In this document: positions 41,593-50,029 of the stretch, piece by piece
Layout of the letters: each line of letters starts with the position of its first letter
How positions within the stretch are numbered: position 1 is the stretch's first letter
Source: an uncultured Hyphomicrobiales bacterium
GTDB taxonomy: Bacteria; Pseudomonadota; Alphaproteobacteria; Rhizobiales; Beijerinckiaceae
Direction: 5' to 3'
Assembly: GCA_903847605.1 (NCBI GenBank)
Contig: CAINED010000078.1
Coordinates: forward strand, 1-64,000
DNA: 64,000 nt
Position numbers and translations under genes: made by a program
The notes under the pieces: model-generated
Database searches by the model: none
Seen by the model: the letters and a program-made list of their open reading frames with translations, nothing else
Told to the model about the DNA's origin: nothing

Positions 41593-42000
41593 ATGAAGGT
41601 GAGTATCCGGCGCGCGGCTGCGCTCGCAGCGGCGTCAATCGTCTTGTGCGTCGCGAGCAGTTCGTCCTTCGCGCAGCAGCGCAAATGGGGCGCTGTCGCC
41701 TATACATCGGGCGCGGTCAACTACTACTCACGCTGGAATCACAATTCGGAATCCGAAGCCTATGCAGAAGCAATGAGGCGATGTGGCGAGCGCAATGCCG
41801 GGCGCTGCGAGATCCAGACATTTTCAGGCGACAATTGCCTCGGACTCGTTTCGGGTATGCGTGGCGGCAACCGCTATGCCTATTGGACCCGCAACGCCGG
41901 TTTCCAGAGAACACGGCAAGCGGCGCAGAATGCCTGCACCACGCAGGGCTATCAACCCTGCAACATCCGCACGATCGTCTGCGCTAACGGCATGCACTGA
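41593..42000 (+). CDS. DUF4189-family secreted protein
   Basis: A 135-residue protein with a Sec signal peptide (ending near SFAQQ). The DUF4189 pattern is seen: KWGAVAYTSGAV, SEAYAEAMRRCGERNAGRCEI and CLGLVSGMRGG, with six cysteines in the mature part, the last in NIRTIVCANG, likely three disulfides. Small periplasmic proteins of this family are of unknown role. It is transcribed away from the amidohydrolase by 24 bases on the same strand and converges on an acyl-CoA dehydrogenase gene. Confidence 0.82.
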   Translation: MKVSIRRAAALAAASIVLCVASSSSFAQQRKWGAVAYTSGAVNYYSRWNHNSESEAYAEAMRRCGERNAGRCEIQTFSGDNCLGLVSGMRGGNRYAYWTRNAGFQRTRQAAQNACTTQGYQPCNIRTIVCANGMH

Positions 42001-42015
42001 CCTGAGCGGGATTGC

Positions 42016-43182
42016 TCAATAGGACTTGGGCAGTCCCAGCGCTTTCTCTGCGACGTAATTCAGGATCATGTGCGGACTGACAGGCGCGATGCGCGGGATG
42101 AGCGACTCGCGCAGATAACGCTCGACATGAAATTCCTGTGCGTAGCCCATGCCGCCGAGAGTCATGACGGCAGTCTGACACGCCTCGAAGGCGGCTTCCG
42201 CCGCGAGATATTTGGCAGTGTTCGCGGCAAGCCCGCAGTCTTCGCCGGTATCATAAAGAGCCGCGGCTTGCATCGCCGCGAGATTGGCGGCTTCGATCTG
42301 TATCCAGCATTTGGCAAGTGGGTGCTGGATGCCCTGGTTCTGGCCGATCTTGCGATCGAAGACGATACGTTCGTTCGCGTAAGCTGCCGCGCGCCGCAAG
42401 GCTGCGCGGCCGATGCCAACAGCTTCCGCTGCGATCAATATACGCTCGGGATTAAGACCGTGCAGAATGATGCGAAAGCCATCGCCTTCAGGCCCAACGC
42501 GATCTTCAACGGGAATGCGCAGACCGTCGATGAACAACATGTTCGAGTCGATGGCATGGCGGCCCATCTTTTCGATTTCGCGGACTTCGACAAAGCGCCT
42601 GTCGAGTTCAGTGTAGAATAGCGAGAGACCATCGGTTTTACGCGTAACGCTCTCGATCGGCGTCGTGCGCGCAAGGATCAGCATTTTGCGGGCGACTTGT
42701 GCTGTCGAAATCCAGATCTTGCGTCCCGTAAGCACATAGTGATCGCCATCGCGGTGGGCTTGCGTGCGGATGCGCCCGGTGTCGAGACCGGCATCGGGCT
42801 CCGTAACGGCAAAGCAGGCCTTATGCTCGCCGCGTATCAGGGGCGGGAGTATGCGCGACTTCTGTTCGTCCGTACCGAAAACGACAACGGGATTGAGGCC
42901 GAAGATGTTCATGTGCACGGCCGATGCGCCGCTCATGCAGGCGCCGGATTCCGCAATCGTGCGCATCATCACCGCGGCTTCGGCGATGCCTAGACCGGAG
43001 CCGCCGAATTCCTGGGGCATGGCGATCCCTAGCAAGCCCGCATCGGCAATGGCGCGATAAAAGCTTTCGGGAAAGTCGCCGCTGCGGTCTATGTCCAGCC
43101 AATAGCCATCGGGAAAATTCGCGCAGATACGCTCGACGAGGTCGCGGATTTCGCGTTGCGTTTGCGAAAGCGTTTCGAGCAT
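42016..43182 (-). CDS. Acyl-CoA dehydrogenase
   Basis: The protein has 388 residues from ATG 43182 (GGAGAG upstream). The flavoenzyme fold is clear: ALLGIAMPQEFGGSGLG near the N-terminus (in part), CFAVTEPDAGLDTGRIRT, WISTAQVARKMLI, DRKIGQNQGIQHPLA and the end LGGMGYAQEFHVERYLRES. It oxidises an acyl-CoA at the alpha-beta position and passes electrons to ETF. It is a paralogue of the product of 48804-50000, sharing the same C-terminus GLPKSY. The iron alcohol dehydrogenase gene lies upstream on the same strand (30 bases). Confidence 0.9.
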   Translation of the reverse strand: MLETLSQTQREIRDLVERICANFPDGYWLDIDRSGDFPESFYRAIADAGLLGIAMPQEFGGSGLGIAEAAVMMRTIAESGACMSGASAVHMNIFGLNPVVVFGTDEQKSRILPPLIRGEHKACFAVTEPDAGLDTGRIRTQAHRDGDHYVLTGRKIWISTAQVARKMLILARTTPIESVTRKTDGLSLFYTELDRRFVEVREIEKMGRHAIDSNMLFIDGLRIPVEDRVGPEGDGFRIILHGLNPERILIAAEAVGIGRAALRRAAAYANERIVFDRKIGQNQGIQHPLAKCWIQIEAANLAAMQAAALYDTGEDCGLAANTAKYLAAEAAFEACQTAVMTLGGMGYAQEFHVERYLRESLIPRIAPVSPHMILNYVAEKALGLPKSY

Positions 43183-43212
43183 GAACTCTCCGGAATTTGG
43201 CGGCGCCAAAAC

Positions 43213-44325
43213 TCAGCCCACCGCTTCCTTCACAAATCCCGCAATCTCCTCGCGCGTCGGCGTGTAGGGCGAAGTCAGGTTGAAGCGGTTCTGCCATGTG
43301 GAATCCACGGCTTCCTCGAAATTCGCGATCGCGCCGTAGCCGTAGGATGAAAGCGTTTTCGGCAGGTCGAGCTTTTCGTTGAGCGCAGAGATGGCGTCGG
43401 AGACGCGGGAACGCGGCTCGAGGCCGAGGGCATCGGCGATGGCGCGCATCTTTTCGGGCACGCGCGCTTCGGCAAGGCGCATCGCCGGCGGCATGGCGAT
43501 CGCGACGAGCGTGCCGTGGTGAAATCCGCGATCCCCGAAGACGCCCGCGAACGCATGAACGGGACCGAGGCCCTTGTGGATGCCCGCGCCGCCGGCGACA
43601 GCCGCCATCAGCATGTCCGCGCGGGCCTCGCGGTCGTTGCCGTTCTTGTAGGCGCGCACGACGCTGCCATGGGCGCGCTTCATCCCCTCCAGCACGAAAC
43701 CGTCGATGAAGGGCGAGGGCGTCTTGGCGAGAAAGCCTTCGATACAATGCGAAAGGGCGTCGATGCCCGTCGCCGCCGTGAGGCGCGGCGGCAAGGTCAG
43801 CGTGAGTTCGGGATCGCAGATGGCGACGCGCGGGATCGACATCAGGCTCGCCGTCCCGACGGCGCGCGTCGTCGCAGTCGGGTGAATGCCGCTGCCGGTC
43901 GAGACTTCGCTGCCCGAGCCGGCCGTCGTCGGGACAGTAACGATGGGCGCGAGCACGAAGTTGATGCGCTCGGGATGGCCCATGTACTCGGCGACCGGCT
44001 TGCCAGATACGACGCAAATCGCGGCCGCCTTCACGGTGTCGATCACCGACCCGCCGCCGAGCGCGACAAAGCCATCGCAGTGATTGTCGAGATAGGCCTT
44101 GGCTGCAGCATCGACGCCTTCCGCCGTCGGATTTTCCGGCACATCGGGATAGACGAAGAAATCGACGCCGGGGTTGGACTTCACGACATGATCGATGGCG
44201 CCGGCCGCCTTCAGCCCCTTGTCCGAAGCGAGCATCGGCCGCTTCACGCCGAGCCAGCCGAGTTCCTGGTCAAGCTTCGCGATGGCGCCGAAATCGAAGA
44301 CGATCTTGGGCAGATGAAATTGCAT
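43213..44325 (-). CDS. Iron-containing alcohol dehydrogenase
   Basis: The protein has 370 residues from ATG 44325 (MQFHLPKIVFDFGAI). NAD-binding ALGGGSVIDTVKA and the metal region TGIDALSHCIEGFL, with further His in RGFHHGTLVAIAMPP, mark family III iron-dependent dehydrogenases. It reduces an aldehyde or ketone or does the reverse. It is related to the maleylacetate reductase at 56661 but its sequence at the substrate site differs. It precedes the acyl-CoA dehydrogenase gene in one transcript and is divergent from the ABC permease at 44420. Confidence 0.88.
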   Translation of the reverse strand: MQFHLPKIVFDFGAIAKLDQELGWLGVKRPMLASDKGLKAAGAIDHVVKSNPGVDFFVYPDVPENPTAEGVDAAAKAYLDNHCDGFVALGGGSVIDTVKAAAICVVSGKPVAEYMGHPERINFVLAPIVTVPTTAGSGSEVSTGSGIHPTATTRAVGTASLMSIPRVAICDPELTLTLPPRLTAATGIDALSHCIEGFLAKTPSPFIDGFVLEGMKRAHGSVVRAYKNGNDREARADMLMAAVAGGAGIHKGLGPVHAFAGVFGDRGFHHGTLVAIAMPPAMRLAEARVPEKMRAIADALGLEPRSRVSDAISALNEKLDLPKTLSSYGYGAIANFEEAVDSTWQNRFNLTSPYTPTREEIAGFVKEAVG

Positions 44326-44419
44326 GCGGCGTTCTCCCGGGCTACCTGTTCGCTTCTCGACAGCGGCGTTATCGCCCTGTCTTATGCGGGGTGGGGACGG
44401 TTGAAAAGGCAGCGCAGCC

Positions 44420-46144
44420 ATGCCGGGTATTGATGGGTTGCGCCAGCGTGCGGGCCGCTATCTTCCCGCGCTCCTTTTCGCCCCGCTCCTATGGCTGGTT
44501 TTCGTGCCGGTCGCGATCCTCATCGTCAGCGCCTTCAAGCCGACCGGATTCCTGTTCGATCCCGGTTACACTGCAGATCATGTGCGCGATGTCTGGCTGA
44601 CGGGCGAGATCTGGCGTCTGATCTGGCAATCCCTGATCTTCGCGGCGGGCTCATCGGTTCTGGCGCTGTTCGCGGGTGGATTTCTCGCCTGGCTGACGGA
44701 GCGCACGGATGTGCCGGGCGCGGGCGCGATGCGCGCGGCCATGCTGCTGCCGATGGCCATGCCGCCCTTTCTGCTGGCGATCGGCTGGATCATGCTGGCG
44801 AGCCCGCGCACCGGGGCGCTGAATGCCGCCGCGATGAACTGGTTTGGGCTGAGCTTCGCGCCCTTCAACATCTACAGCATGGGCGGCATGATTTTCGTCG
44901 AGGCGCTGGCGCTGACCCCCTCGGCCTATCTCATCATGGCGCCGGCCTTCCGCATGATCGACGCCAATCTCGAGGAAGCCGCCCTGATGGCGGGCGCAAG
45001 CCGCTGGCAGGTTCTGACACGCATCATCCTGCCCGTGATGACGCCAGCCATCGCGGGCACAGCGATCTATCTTGTCGTCATCAGCCTCGTTGTCTTCGAT
45101 GTGCCGGGCACGATTGGCATTCCCGCCGGCATCAAGCTGCTGGCGACACATGTCTACGATCTCCTGAACCACGCGCCGACCGGCCTGCCGGATTATGGGC
45201 CCATTGGGGCGATCGCGATGGGGATGATGCTGACGCTCGTCGTTCTGTCGCTCGTCTATCAGCGCATGATGAAACGGGCAGGGCGCTTCGTAACGGTGAC
45301 CGGAAAGGCCTCGCGCGCCCGCGCCTTTCCGCTCGGCGGCGCGCGCAAACTGCTGGCATGGGGCGTGTGGCTGTTTCTGGCTGTCACTGTCGCAGCGCCG
45401 CTGCTGGCGCTGGCGTGGACGAGCCTGCTGCCGTGGCAGATGCCGCTGAATGCGGAGAGTTTCGCGCAATTTACTTTAGCCAATCACGGCCTATTTCTGC
45501 GCGATCCGGCGCTGCTCAAGGCGATCTGGCATTCCCTCGTCATTGCCGTGGTCGCCTCGACGTTCACGGCAGTTCTGGCCTTGCTCACCTCATGGGCCGT
45601 CGTGCGGGCGAAGGCCCCGGGCGCGGCGCTGATGGACATTCTCGCCTTCCTGCCGCTCGCCTTTCCCGGCGTCCTGATCGCGACGGCGCTGATTTATGTC
45701 TATCTCACGGTCAAGCCATTCCCTGTTTATGGGACGATCTGGATCATCACGATCGCGCACGCGACTGTATATTTGAGCTATGCCTCGCGTGTGACAAATG
45801 CCTCTGTCGCGCAAATGCATCCGGAACTCGAGGAAGCTGCGCGGATGAATGGCGCAAGCTGGCTGCGGACAATGTTCAGGATCGTCGCGCCGCTGGCGCT
45901 GCCGGCGCTGGTGGCCGTGTGGATCTGGATTTTCGCGCATTCCCTGCGCGAACTCGGCGCGGCGCTGATCCTGCAGGGCGCCGACAACAAGACGGTGCCG
46001 ACGCTGCTCTTCGCCTACTGGACACAGGGGCAACCGACGAAGACCGCCGCTGTCGGCGTCTGGATGGTCATCGTGCTCGTCGCTCTCATCGCCATCGGGC
46101 AGGGCGTGCAGCGCTGGGCCAGCCAACGGCAGGCGGAAAGCTGA
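44420..46144 (+). CDS. Ferric-iron-type ABC transporter permease, two-domain
   Basis: A 574-residue membrane protein with twelve hydrophobic segments in two halves, the FbpB/ThiP-type duplicated permease. Each half has an EAA-type loop: NLEEAALMAGASRWQVLTRI (in part) and PELEEAARMNGASWLRTMF. It would form the whole channel by itself. A matching periplasmic protein is encoded at 47653, three genes downstream, but no ATPase gene is nearby. Substrate could be ferric iron, a polyamine or an organic acid. Confidence 0.86.
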   Translation: MPGIDGLRQRAGRYLPALLFAPLLWLVFVPVAILIVSAFKPTGFLFDPGYTADHVRDVWLTGEIWRLIWQSLIFAAGSSVLALFAGGFLAWLTERTDVPGAGAMRAAMLLPMAMPPFLLAIGWIMLASPRTGALNAAAMNWFGLSFAPFNIYSMGGMIFVEALALTPSAYLIMAPAFRMIDANLEEAALMAGASRWQVLTRIILPVMTPAIAGTAIYLVVISLVVFDVPGTIGIPAGIKLLATHVYDLLNHAPTGLPDYGPIGAIAMGMMLTLVVLSLVYQRMMKRAGRFVTVTGKASRARAFPLGGARKLLAWGVWLFLAVTVAAPLLALAWTSLLPWQMPLNAESFAQFTLANHGLFLRDPALLKAIWHSLVIAVVASTFTAVLALLTSWAVVRAKAPGAALMDILAFLPLAFPGVLIATALIYVYLTVKPFPVYGTIWIITIAHATVYLSYASRVTNASVAQMHPELEEAARMNGASWLRTMFRIVAPLALPALVAVWIWIFAHSLRELGAALILQGADNKTVPTLLFAYWTQGQPTKTAAVGVWMVIVLVALIAIGQGVQRWASQRQAES

Positions 46145-46158
46145 ACAGGAAACCCGAC

Positions 46159-46362
46159 ATGAGCGAATTATCAGAACGTCTTGATGGCCTCGAAATCCGC
46201 ATCGCCCATCAGGATCGCACGATCGCCGAGCTTAACGACGTCATCACGGAACAATGGAACAAGATCGCGGCGCTCGATCGCCAGGTCATGCGCCTGCGGG
46301 AGGAAATGCAGAACATGACGCCGGCGCGCGAAGCCCCGGAACCGCCCCCGCCGCATTATTGA
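46159..46362 (+). CDS. slyX: SlyX family protein
   Basis: A 67-residue protein. It begins MSELSERLDGLEIRIAHQDR, continues with a coiled-coil heptad pattern to about residue 50 (LNDVITEQWNKIAALDRQV) and ends in the conserved proline-rich PPPPHY. This is the normal length and C-terminus of SlyX, a small cytosolic protein of unknown function. It sits 14 bases after the permease gene, within a transporter/catabolic operon. Confidence 0.9.
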   Translation: MSELSERLDGLEIRIAHQDRTIAELNDVITEQWNKIAALDRQVMRLREEMQNMTPAREAPEPPPPHY

Positions 46363-46429
46363 GGGCAAAGCTTTTCCGTCCGTTCGCGGCGGGTTAGGAT
46401 CGCCGCAACAAGTCTCAAGGGAGGCCGCC

Positions 46430-47614
46430 ATGCGCATACCCAATACGAACGAAGACATTCTCGCCTCGAAGACCATGCGCGCCATTCCGCGACCGGTCGA
46501 CTACGGGCAGGCCAGCTTCACCGAATACACGCAGGCGCTCGACAATTTCCATCGCATCTTCGCGATCCGCACCGGCGAGCATGTGGTGATGCTGACCGAT
46601 CCATTGCTCGACCCGCGTGTCGTGCAGGCGGTGCAGGGCATCTGCAAGGCGCGTGGGGCAACCTTCATCTCCTATATGGGTGAAAGCACGCGCTATACCG
46701 AAGTGCCGCAGGAAGCGCGCGCCTTGCTGGAACGCGCCGACTTTGTCGTTTCGACATGGTTCGCCTCGGTCTTCGATCCCTTCTGCATCAATCTGCGCAA
46801 GACCAGGGGGCAGCGCTGGATCAAGATCACCTTCTTCCGCAATGTCGATCTCTGGAACACGCCGCAGGCTCGCTATCCCGTCGATATCGTCGGGGCGCTG
46901 GTGCGCGGAACGGCGCGCCTTTACCCCGAGAACGGACCGTTCGAGATGCGTATCACGGACCGGCGCGGCACGGATTTCCGGGTGCCCTTCAGTGCGGCGA
47001 TGCGCGACCAGATGAAACGCGACAACCGCTGGAAGGGCCAGTATTACGCCGACCAGCCCGGCTGCTATGTGCATTACATGGCGACGCACGGACCGAACAT
47101 TTACGACCCGATCATGCATGGCAACGATCCCAATTATAAGGTCGGGCTCAATGGCGTCATCTACGCGCAATGGGGCGTTGGCTTCGAGAAGCCATTCAAG
47201 GATCCGCCGGGCGTCGAATTCCGGGACGACAAGGTTGTCGCCATTCACGGCAAGAGCGAGGAAGCCGATATTCTCAGGCAGTTCCTGATTGGCGGTACGC
47301 TTGAGGAATTGGGTTGTGGCCATGTGCCCAAAGCGCCGCGCTTCGACATTTATCCCGCCGGCCCCAATTCACCGGGCGCGCTGCATTTCGGCATCAACGG
47401 TGTGCGCGAGAGCGAATTCTTCCGCCGCATCATGCCGAACTGGGAAGAACCGCATGTCCACATGGATCTCGTGACGTTCGACTCGACCGTCACCGCCGGC
47501 AACAACGCGCTGATCGACGAAGGCTTCCTGCTTTCGCTGCGCGATCCCGAAGTGATCGAAACGGCGCGCAAGTATGGCGATCCAATCGAGTTGCTGGAAC
47601 AGTTTCCGGTGTGA
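46430..47614 (+). CDS. M29-aminopeptidase / 2,5-dihydroxypyridine dioxygenase (NicX)-like protein
   Basis: A 394-residue protein. Overall layout is that of M29 aminopeptidases and their relative NicX: a nucleotide-like N-terminal half (AIRTGEHVVMLTDPLLDPRVV, VVSTWFASVFDP), then the metal-site half with GVEFRDDKVVAIHGKSEEAD, ELGCGHVPKAPRF, ALHFGINGVR and EEPHVHMDLVTFDST (His-x-His-Met-Asp). NicX opens the ring of 2,5-dihydroxypyridine; M29 enzymes cleave peptides. Place between a transporter permease and its binding protein favours a small-molecule catabolic role. Which of the two reactions it performs is open. Confidence 0.7.
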   Translation: MRIPNTNEDILASKTMRAIPRPVDYGQASFTEYTQALDNFHRIFAIRTGEHVVMLTDPLLDPRVVQAVQGICKARGATFISYMGESTRYTEVPQEARALLERADFVVSTWFASVFDPFCINLRKTRGQRWIKITFFRNVDLWNTPQARYPVDIVGALVRGTARLYPENGPFEMRITDRRGTDFRVPFSAAMRDQMKRDNRWKGQYYADQPGCYVHYMATHGPNIYDPIMHGNDPNYKVGLNGVIYAQWGVGFEKPFKDPPGVEFRDDKVVAIHGKSEEADILRQFLIGGTLEELGCGHVPKAPRFDIYPAGPNSPGALHFGINGVRESEFFRRIMPNWEEPHVHMDLVTFDSTVTAGNNALIDEGFLLSLRDPEVIETARKYGDPIELLEQFPV

Positions 47615-47652
47615 AGAAATTAGCTTCGCTAAACGATCAAGGGAGGGGAGAC

Positions 47653-48690
47653 ATGACCGAATTCACGAGACGCGGTGTGATGCAGGGGGGCGCACTCGCG
47701 GGCGCATCGCTGGCCTTTGGCGCGCGGCCGGCTTTTGCGCAATCGAAGGAATTGCAGGAACTCGCTGCGGCGGCTGCCAAGAAGCCGCCGGTCGTGTGGT
47801 CGGAGAGTTCGTCCGACGAGCAGATGAAGCCTGTCATCGACGCTTTCAACAAGCGCTATCCCGATATCAAGGTGCTGTTCATTCGGAACACAGGCGGCAA
47901 TACGTTGGCTGCGCGCGTCGTGCAGGAATCGCAGGCGGGAACGTCGCCTGCCAGCCTTTTAACCGGTGATCACCAGCAATTCGAAATCCTGCGCCAGCGC
48001 GGCCTTGTCGTCGAACGCGACTGGAAGCCGCTTGGCGTCGATGCAGCGATCACGCCGAAGCCGCATCTGATCGCCACATCCGCAGCCATCGCCGTTCTCG
48101 TGTGGAACAAGAACAAGGTGAAGGACGCGGACATTCCCAGGAATTATATGGACCTCGTCGATCCCAAATGGTCCGGCAAGGTCGGAAGCTGGGTGCGCGC
48201 GCCGAATATGGTGAGCCTTGCGAAAGTCGAGGGCGAAGCGAAGATACGCGACTTCACGCAGAAGCTCGTCGCCAACAAGGCGCGCATGTACGACTCGACC
48301 TATCAGCTTGCGCAGGAGATCGGCTCGGGCGAGATCGATGTCGGGCTCGGCCTTTATCACACCACGCTCGTCCCTTTAAACCAGGGCGCGCCATTGGCAT
48401 GGGGAGCAACCGATCCGCTGGGTGTTGCGACGATTTTCAGCGCCGTCGTCAGCAAGGGCGCCAACCCCGAGGGCGCGCAGGTGATGGCGGCATGGCTCGG
48501 AACGGCGGAAGGGGCGAACGCCTATGAAGCCGGCACAGGCCGCGGCAATCCCGCCGTCGCCGGTTCGAAGACCGCGGAAGTGGTAAAGGGACGGCGCACG
48601 TCGGAATTCACGATCGACGAGACGCCGACCTACATTCGCCTGCTTGCGGAATACAACAAGATCTTGTCGGACGGCCGCACGAGGAAGTGA
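47653..48690 (+). CDS. ABC transporter substrate-binding protein, family 1, Tat-exported
   Basis: The protein has 345 residues from ATG 47653 (GGAGGGGAG upstream). The N-terminus TRRGVMQGGALAGASLAFGA is a twin-arginine-type signal ending near AFAQS. The mature part fits ferric/organic-anion binding proteins: VVWSESSSDEQMKPVIDAFN (in part), PASLLTGDHQQFEIL, VLVWNKNKVKDADIP. It probably works with the permease at 44420. The separation of the two by slyX and the NicX-like gene and the missing ATPase gene are unusual. A repeat follows the stop. Confidence 0.82.
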   Translation: MTEFTRRGVMQGGALAGASLAFGARPAFAQSKELQELAAAAAKKPPVVWSESSSDEQMKPVIDAFNKRYPDIKVLFIRNTGGNTLAARVVQESQAGTSPASLLTGDHQQFEILRQRGLVVERDWKPLGVDAAITPKPHLIATSAAIAVLVWNKNKVKDADIPRNYMDLVDPKWSGKVGSWVRAPNMVSLAKVEGEAKIRDFTQKLVANKARMYDSTYQLAQEIGSGEIDVGLGLYHTTLVPLNQGAPLAWGATDPLGVATIFSAVVSKGANPEGAQVMAAWLGTAEGANAYEAGTGRGNPAVAGSKTAEVVKGRRTSEFTIDETPTYIRLLAEYNKILSDGRTRK

Positions 48691-48701
48691 CGTTTTGGGA
48701 C

Positions 48702-48794
48702 GTGATCCCGGACGCCGAAGGCGATCCGGGATCGCTTCGCAAGAAAAGCTAGCAAGACGATCCCGGATAACCGCTGCGCGGTTTCCGGGATGAC
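48702..48794. repeat. Dispersed palindrome, second GATCCCGG-family copy
   Basis: GTGATCCCGG (48702-48711) and CCGGGATGAC (48785-48794) enclose inner copies of GATCCGGGATCG and GATCCCGG. Its building blocks, including CGCCTTCGGCGTCC-type segments, match the element at 1695-1785, in part in inverted order. It lies between convergent genes ending at 48690 and 48804. Confidence 0.7.
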
Positions 48795-48803
48795 AGCGCG
48801 TAC

Positions 48804-50000
48804 TCAATAAGATTTCGGCAAGCCCAGAACGCCGTGGGCGATATAGGCAAGGATAAGGTTGGTCGAGATCGGCGCGACGCGCTGCATGCGTGCATTGCGC
48901 CATTTGCGTTCGACATCGTATTCCCGCGCGACACCGAAGCCGCCGTGCGTCTGCAGGCAGGCTTCTGCCGCATTCCACGCGGCTTCCGCCGACAATAGCT
49001 TGGTGAGGTTTGCTTCTTCACCGCAGGGTTGCCCGGCCTGATAGAGCGCGGCGCCCGTGCGCGCCATCAAGTCAGCCGAACGCCATTCCGCGTAAGCGCG
49101 CGCGAGCGGGAACTGTATTCCCTGGTTCTGGCCGATCGGGCGGTCGAAGACGATACGGTCTTTCGCGTACTTTACCGCCTTGTCGATGAAGAAACGCGCA
49201 TCGCCCAGAGACTCGTGCGCGACGAGAATGCGCTCCGAGTTCATGCCGTCGAGAATGATGCGGAAACCCTTGTCCTCCTCGCCGATGAGGTTTTCGACGG
49301 GTACCCGCATATTCTCGATGAACAGTTCGTTGGTCTGGTGATTGAGCATCGTGTCGATAGGGCGGATTGTCAGCCCATTGCCTTCGGCTTCGCGGATATC
49401 GACGAGCAGAACGGAGAGCCCGTCGGTGCGGCGCTTCAACTGATCGACGGGCGTCGTGCGCACCAGAAGCGTCATCAGGTCGGAGTGCTTTGCACGGGAA
49501 GTCCAGACCTTCTGTCCGTTGACGACGTAATGATCGCCCTCGCGCACGGCGCGTGTCTTCAGTTTCAGCGTATCGGAACCTGTTGTCGGCTCGGTGACGC
49601 CGAAAGACTGAAAGCGCAATTTTCCGGACGCGATATCCGGCAGGTACTTTTCCTTCTGGGCCTGCGATCCATGGCGCACCAGCATGCCCATCATGTACAT
49701 CTGCGCATGACATGAGGTGCCTTCGCAGCCCATGGCGTGAATTTCTTCAAGGATGACGCCGCCCGCGCGCAAGGGCAGGCCCGAACCGCCGTAACTCTCC
49801 GGGATCAGCGCCGAGAGAAATCCGGCGTCCGTGAGCGCCTGCACGAAATCGCCGGCATAATCGCCGGTGTCTTCCAGCCTGCGCCAGTATTCGCCGGGAA
49901 ATCTGGCGCAGATCGCGCGCACGGCATCGCGGATTTCAGGATAGTCCGTGCCGACCGGAACATTGGTCAGGCCCTCGGCCGCGCTCATATCATCCATCAT
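48804..50000 (-). CDS. Acyl-CoA dehydrogenase
   Basis: A 398-residue protein; ATG 50000 has GAGGA 8 bases upstream, though ATGs at 49997 and 49988 are also possible. Landmarks: FLSALIPESYGGSGLPL, FGVTEPTTGSDTLKLKT, VNGQKVWTSRAKHSDLM, FDRPIGQNQGIQFPLA and HGGFGVAREYDVERKWRNA. It oxidises an acyl-CoA using FAD. It is last in the minus-strand group with CoA transferase, MmgE/PrpD and lyase genes. It is a paralogue of the enzyme at 42016. Confidence 0.9.
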   Translation of the reverse strand: MMDDMSAAEGLTNVPVGTDYPEIRDAVRAICARFPGEYWRRLEDTGDYAGDFVQALTDAGFLSALIPESYGGSGLPLRAGGVILEEIHAMGCEGTSCHAQMYMMGMLVRHGSQAQKEKYLPDIASGKLRFQSFGVTEPTTGSDTLKLKTRAVREGDHYVVNGQKVWTSRAKHSDLMTLLVRTTPVDQLKRRTDGLSVLLVDIREAEGNGLTIRPIDTMLNHQTNELFIENMRVPVENLIGEEDKGFRIILDGMNSERILVAHESLGDARFFIDKAVKYAKDRIVFDRPIGQNQGIQFPLARAYAEWRSADLMARTGAALYQAGQPCGEEANLTKLLSAEAAWNAAEACLQTHGGFGVAREYDVERKWRNARMQRVAPISTNLILAYIAHGVLGLPKSY

Positions 50001-50029
50001 CTAGATTTTCCTCGAACTGCTTTCGGCGA

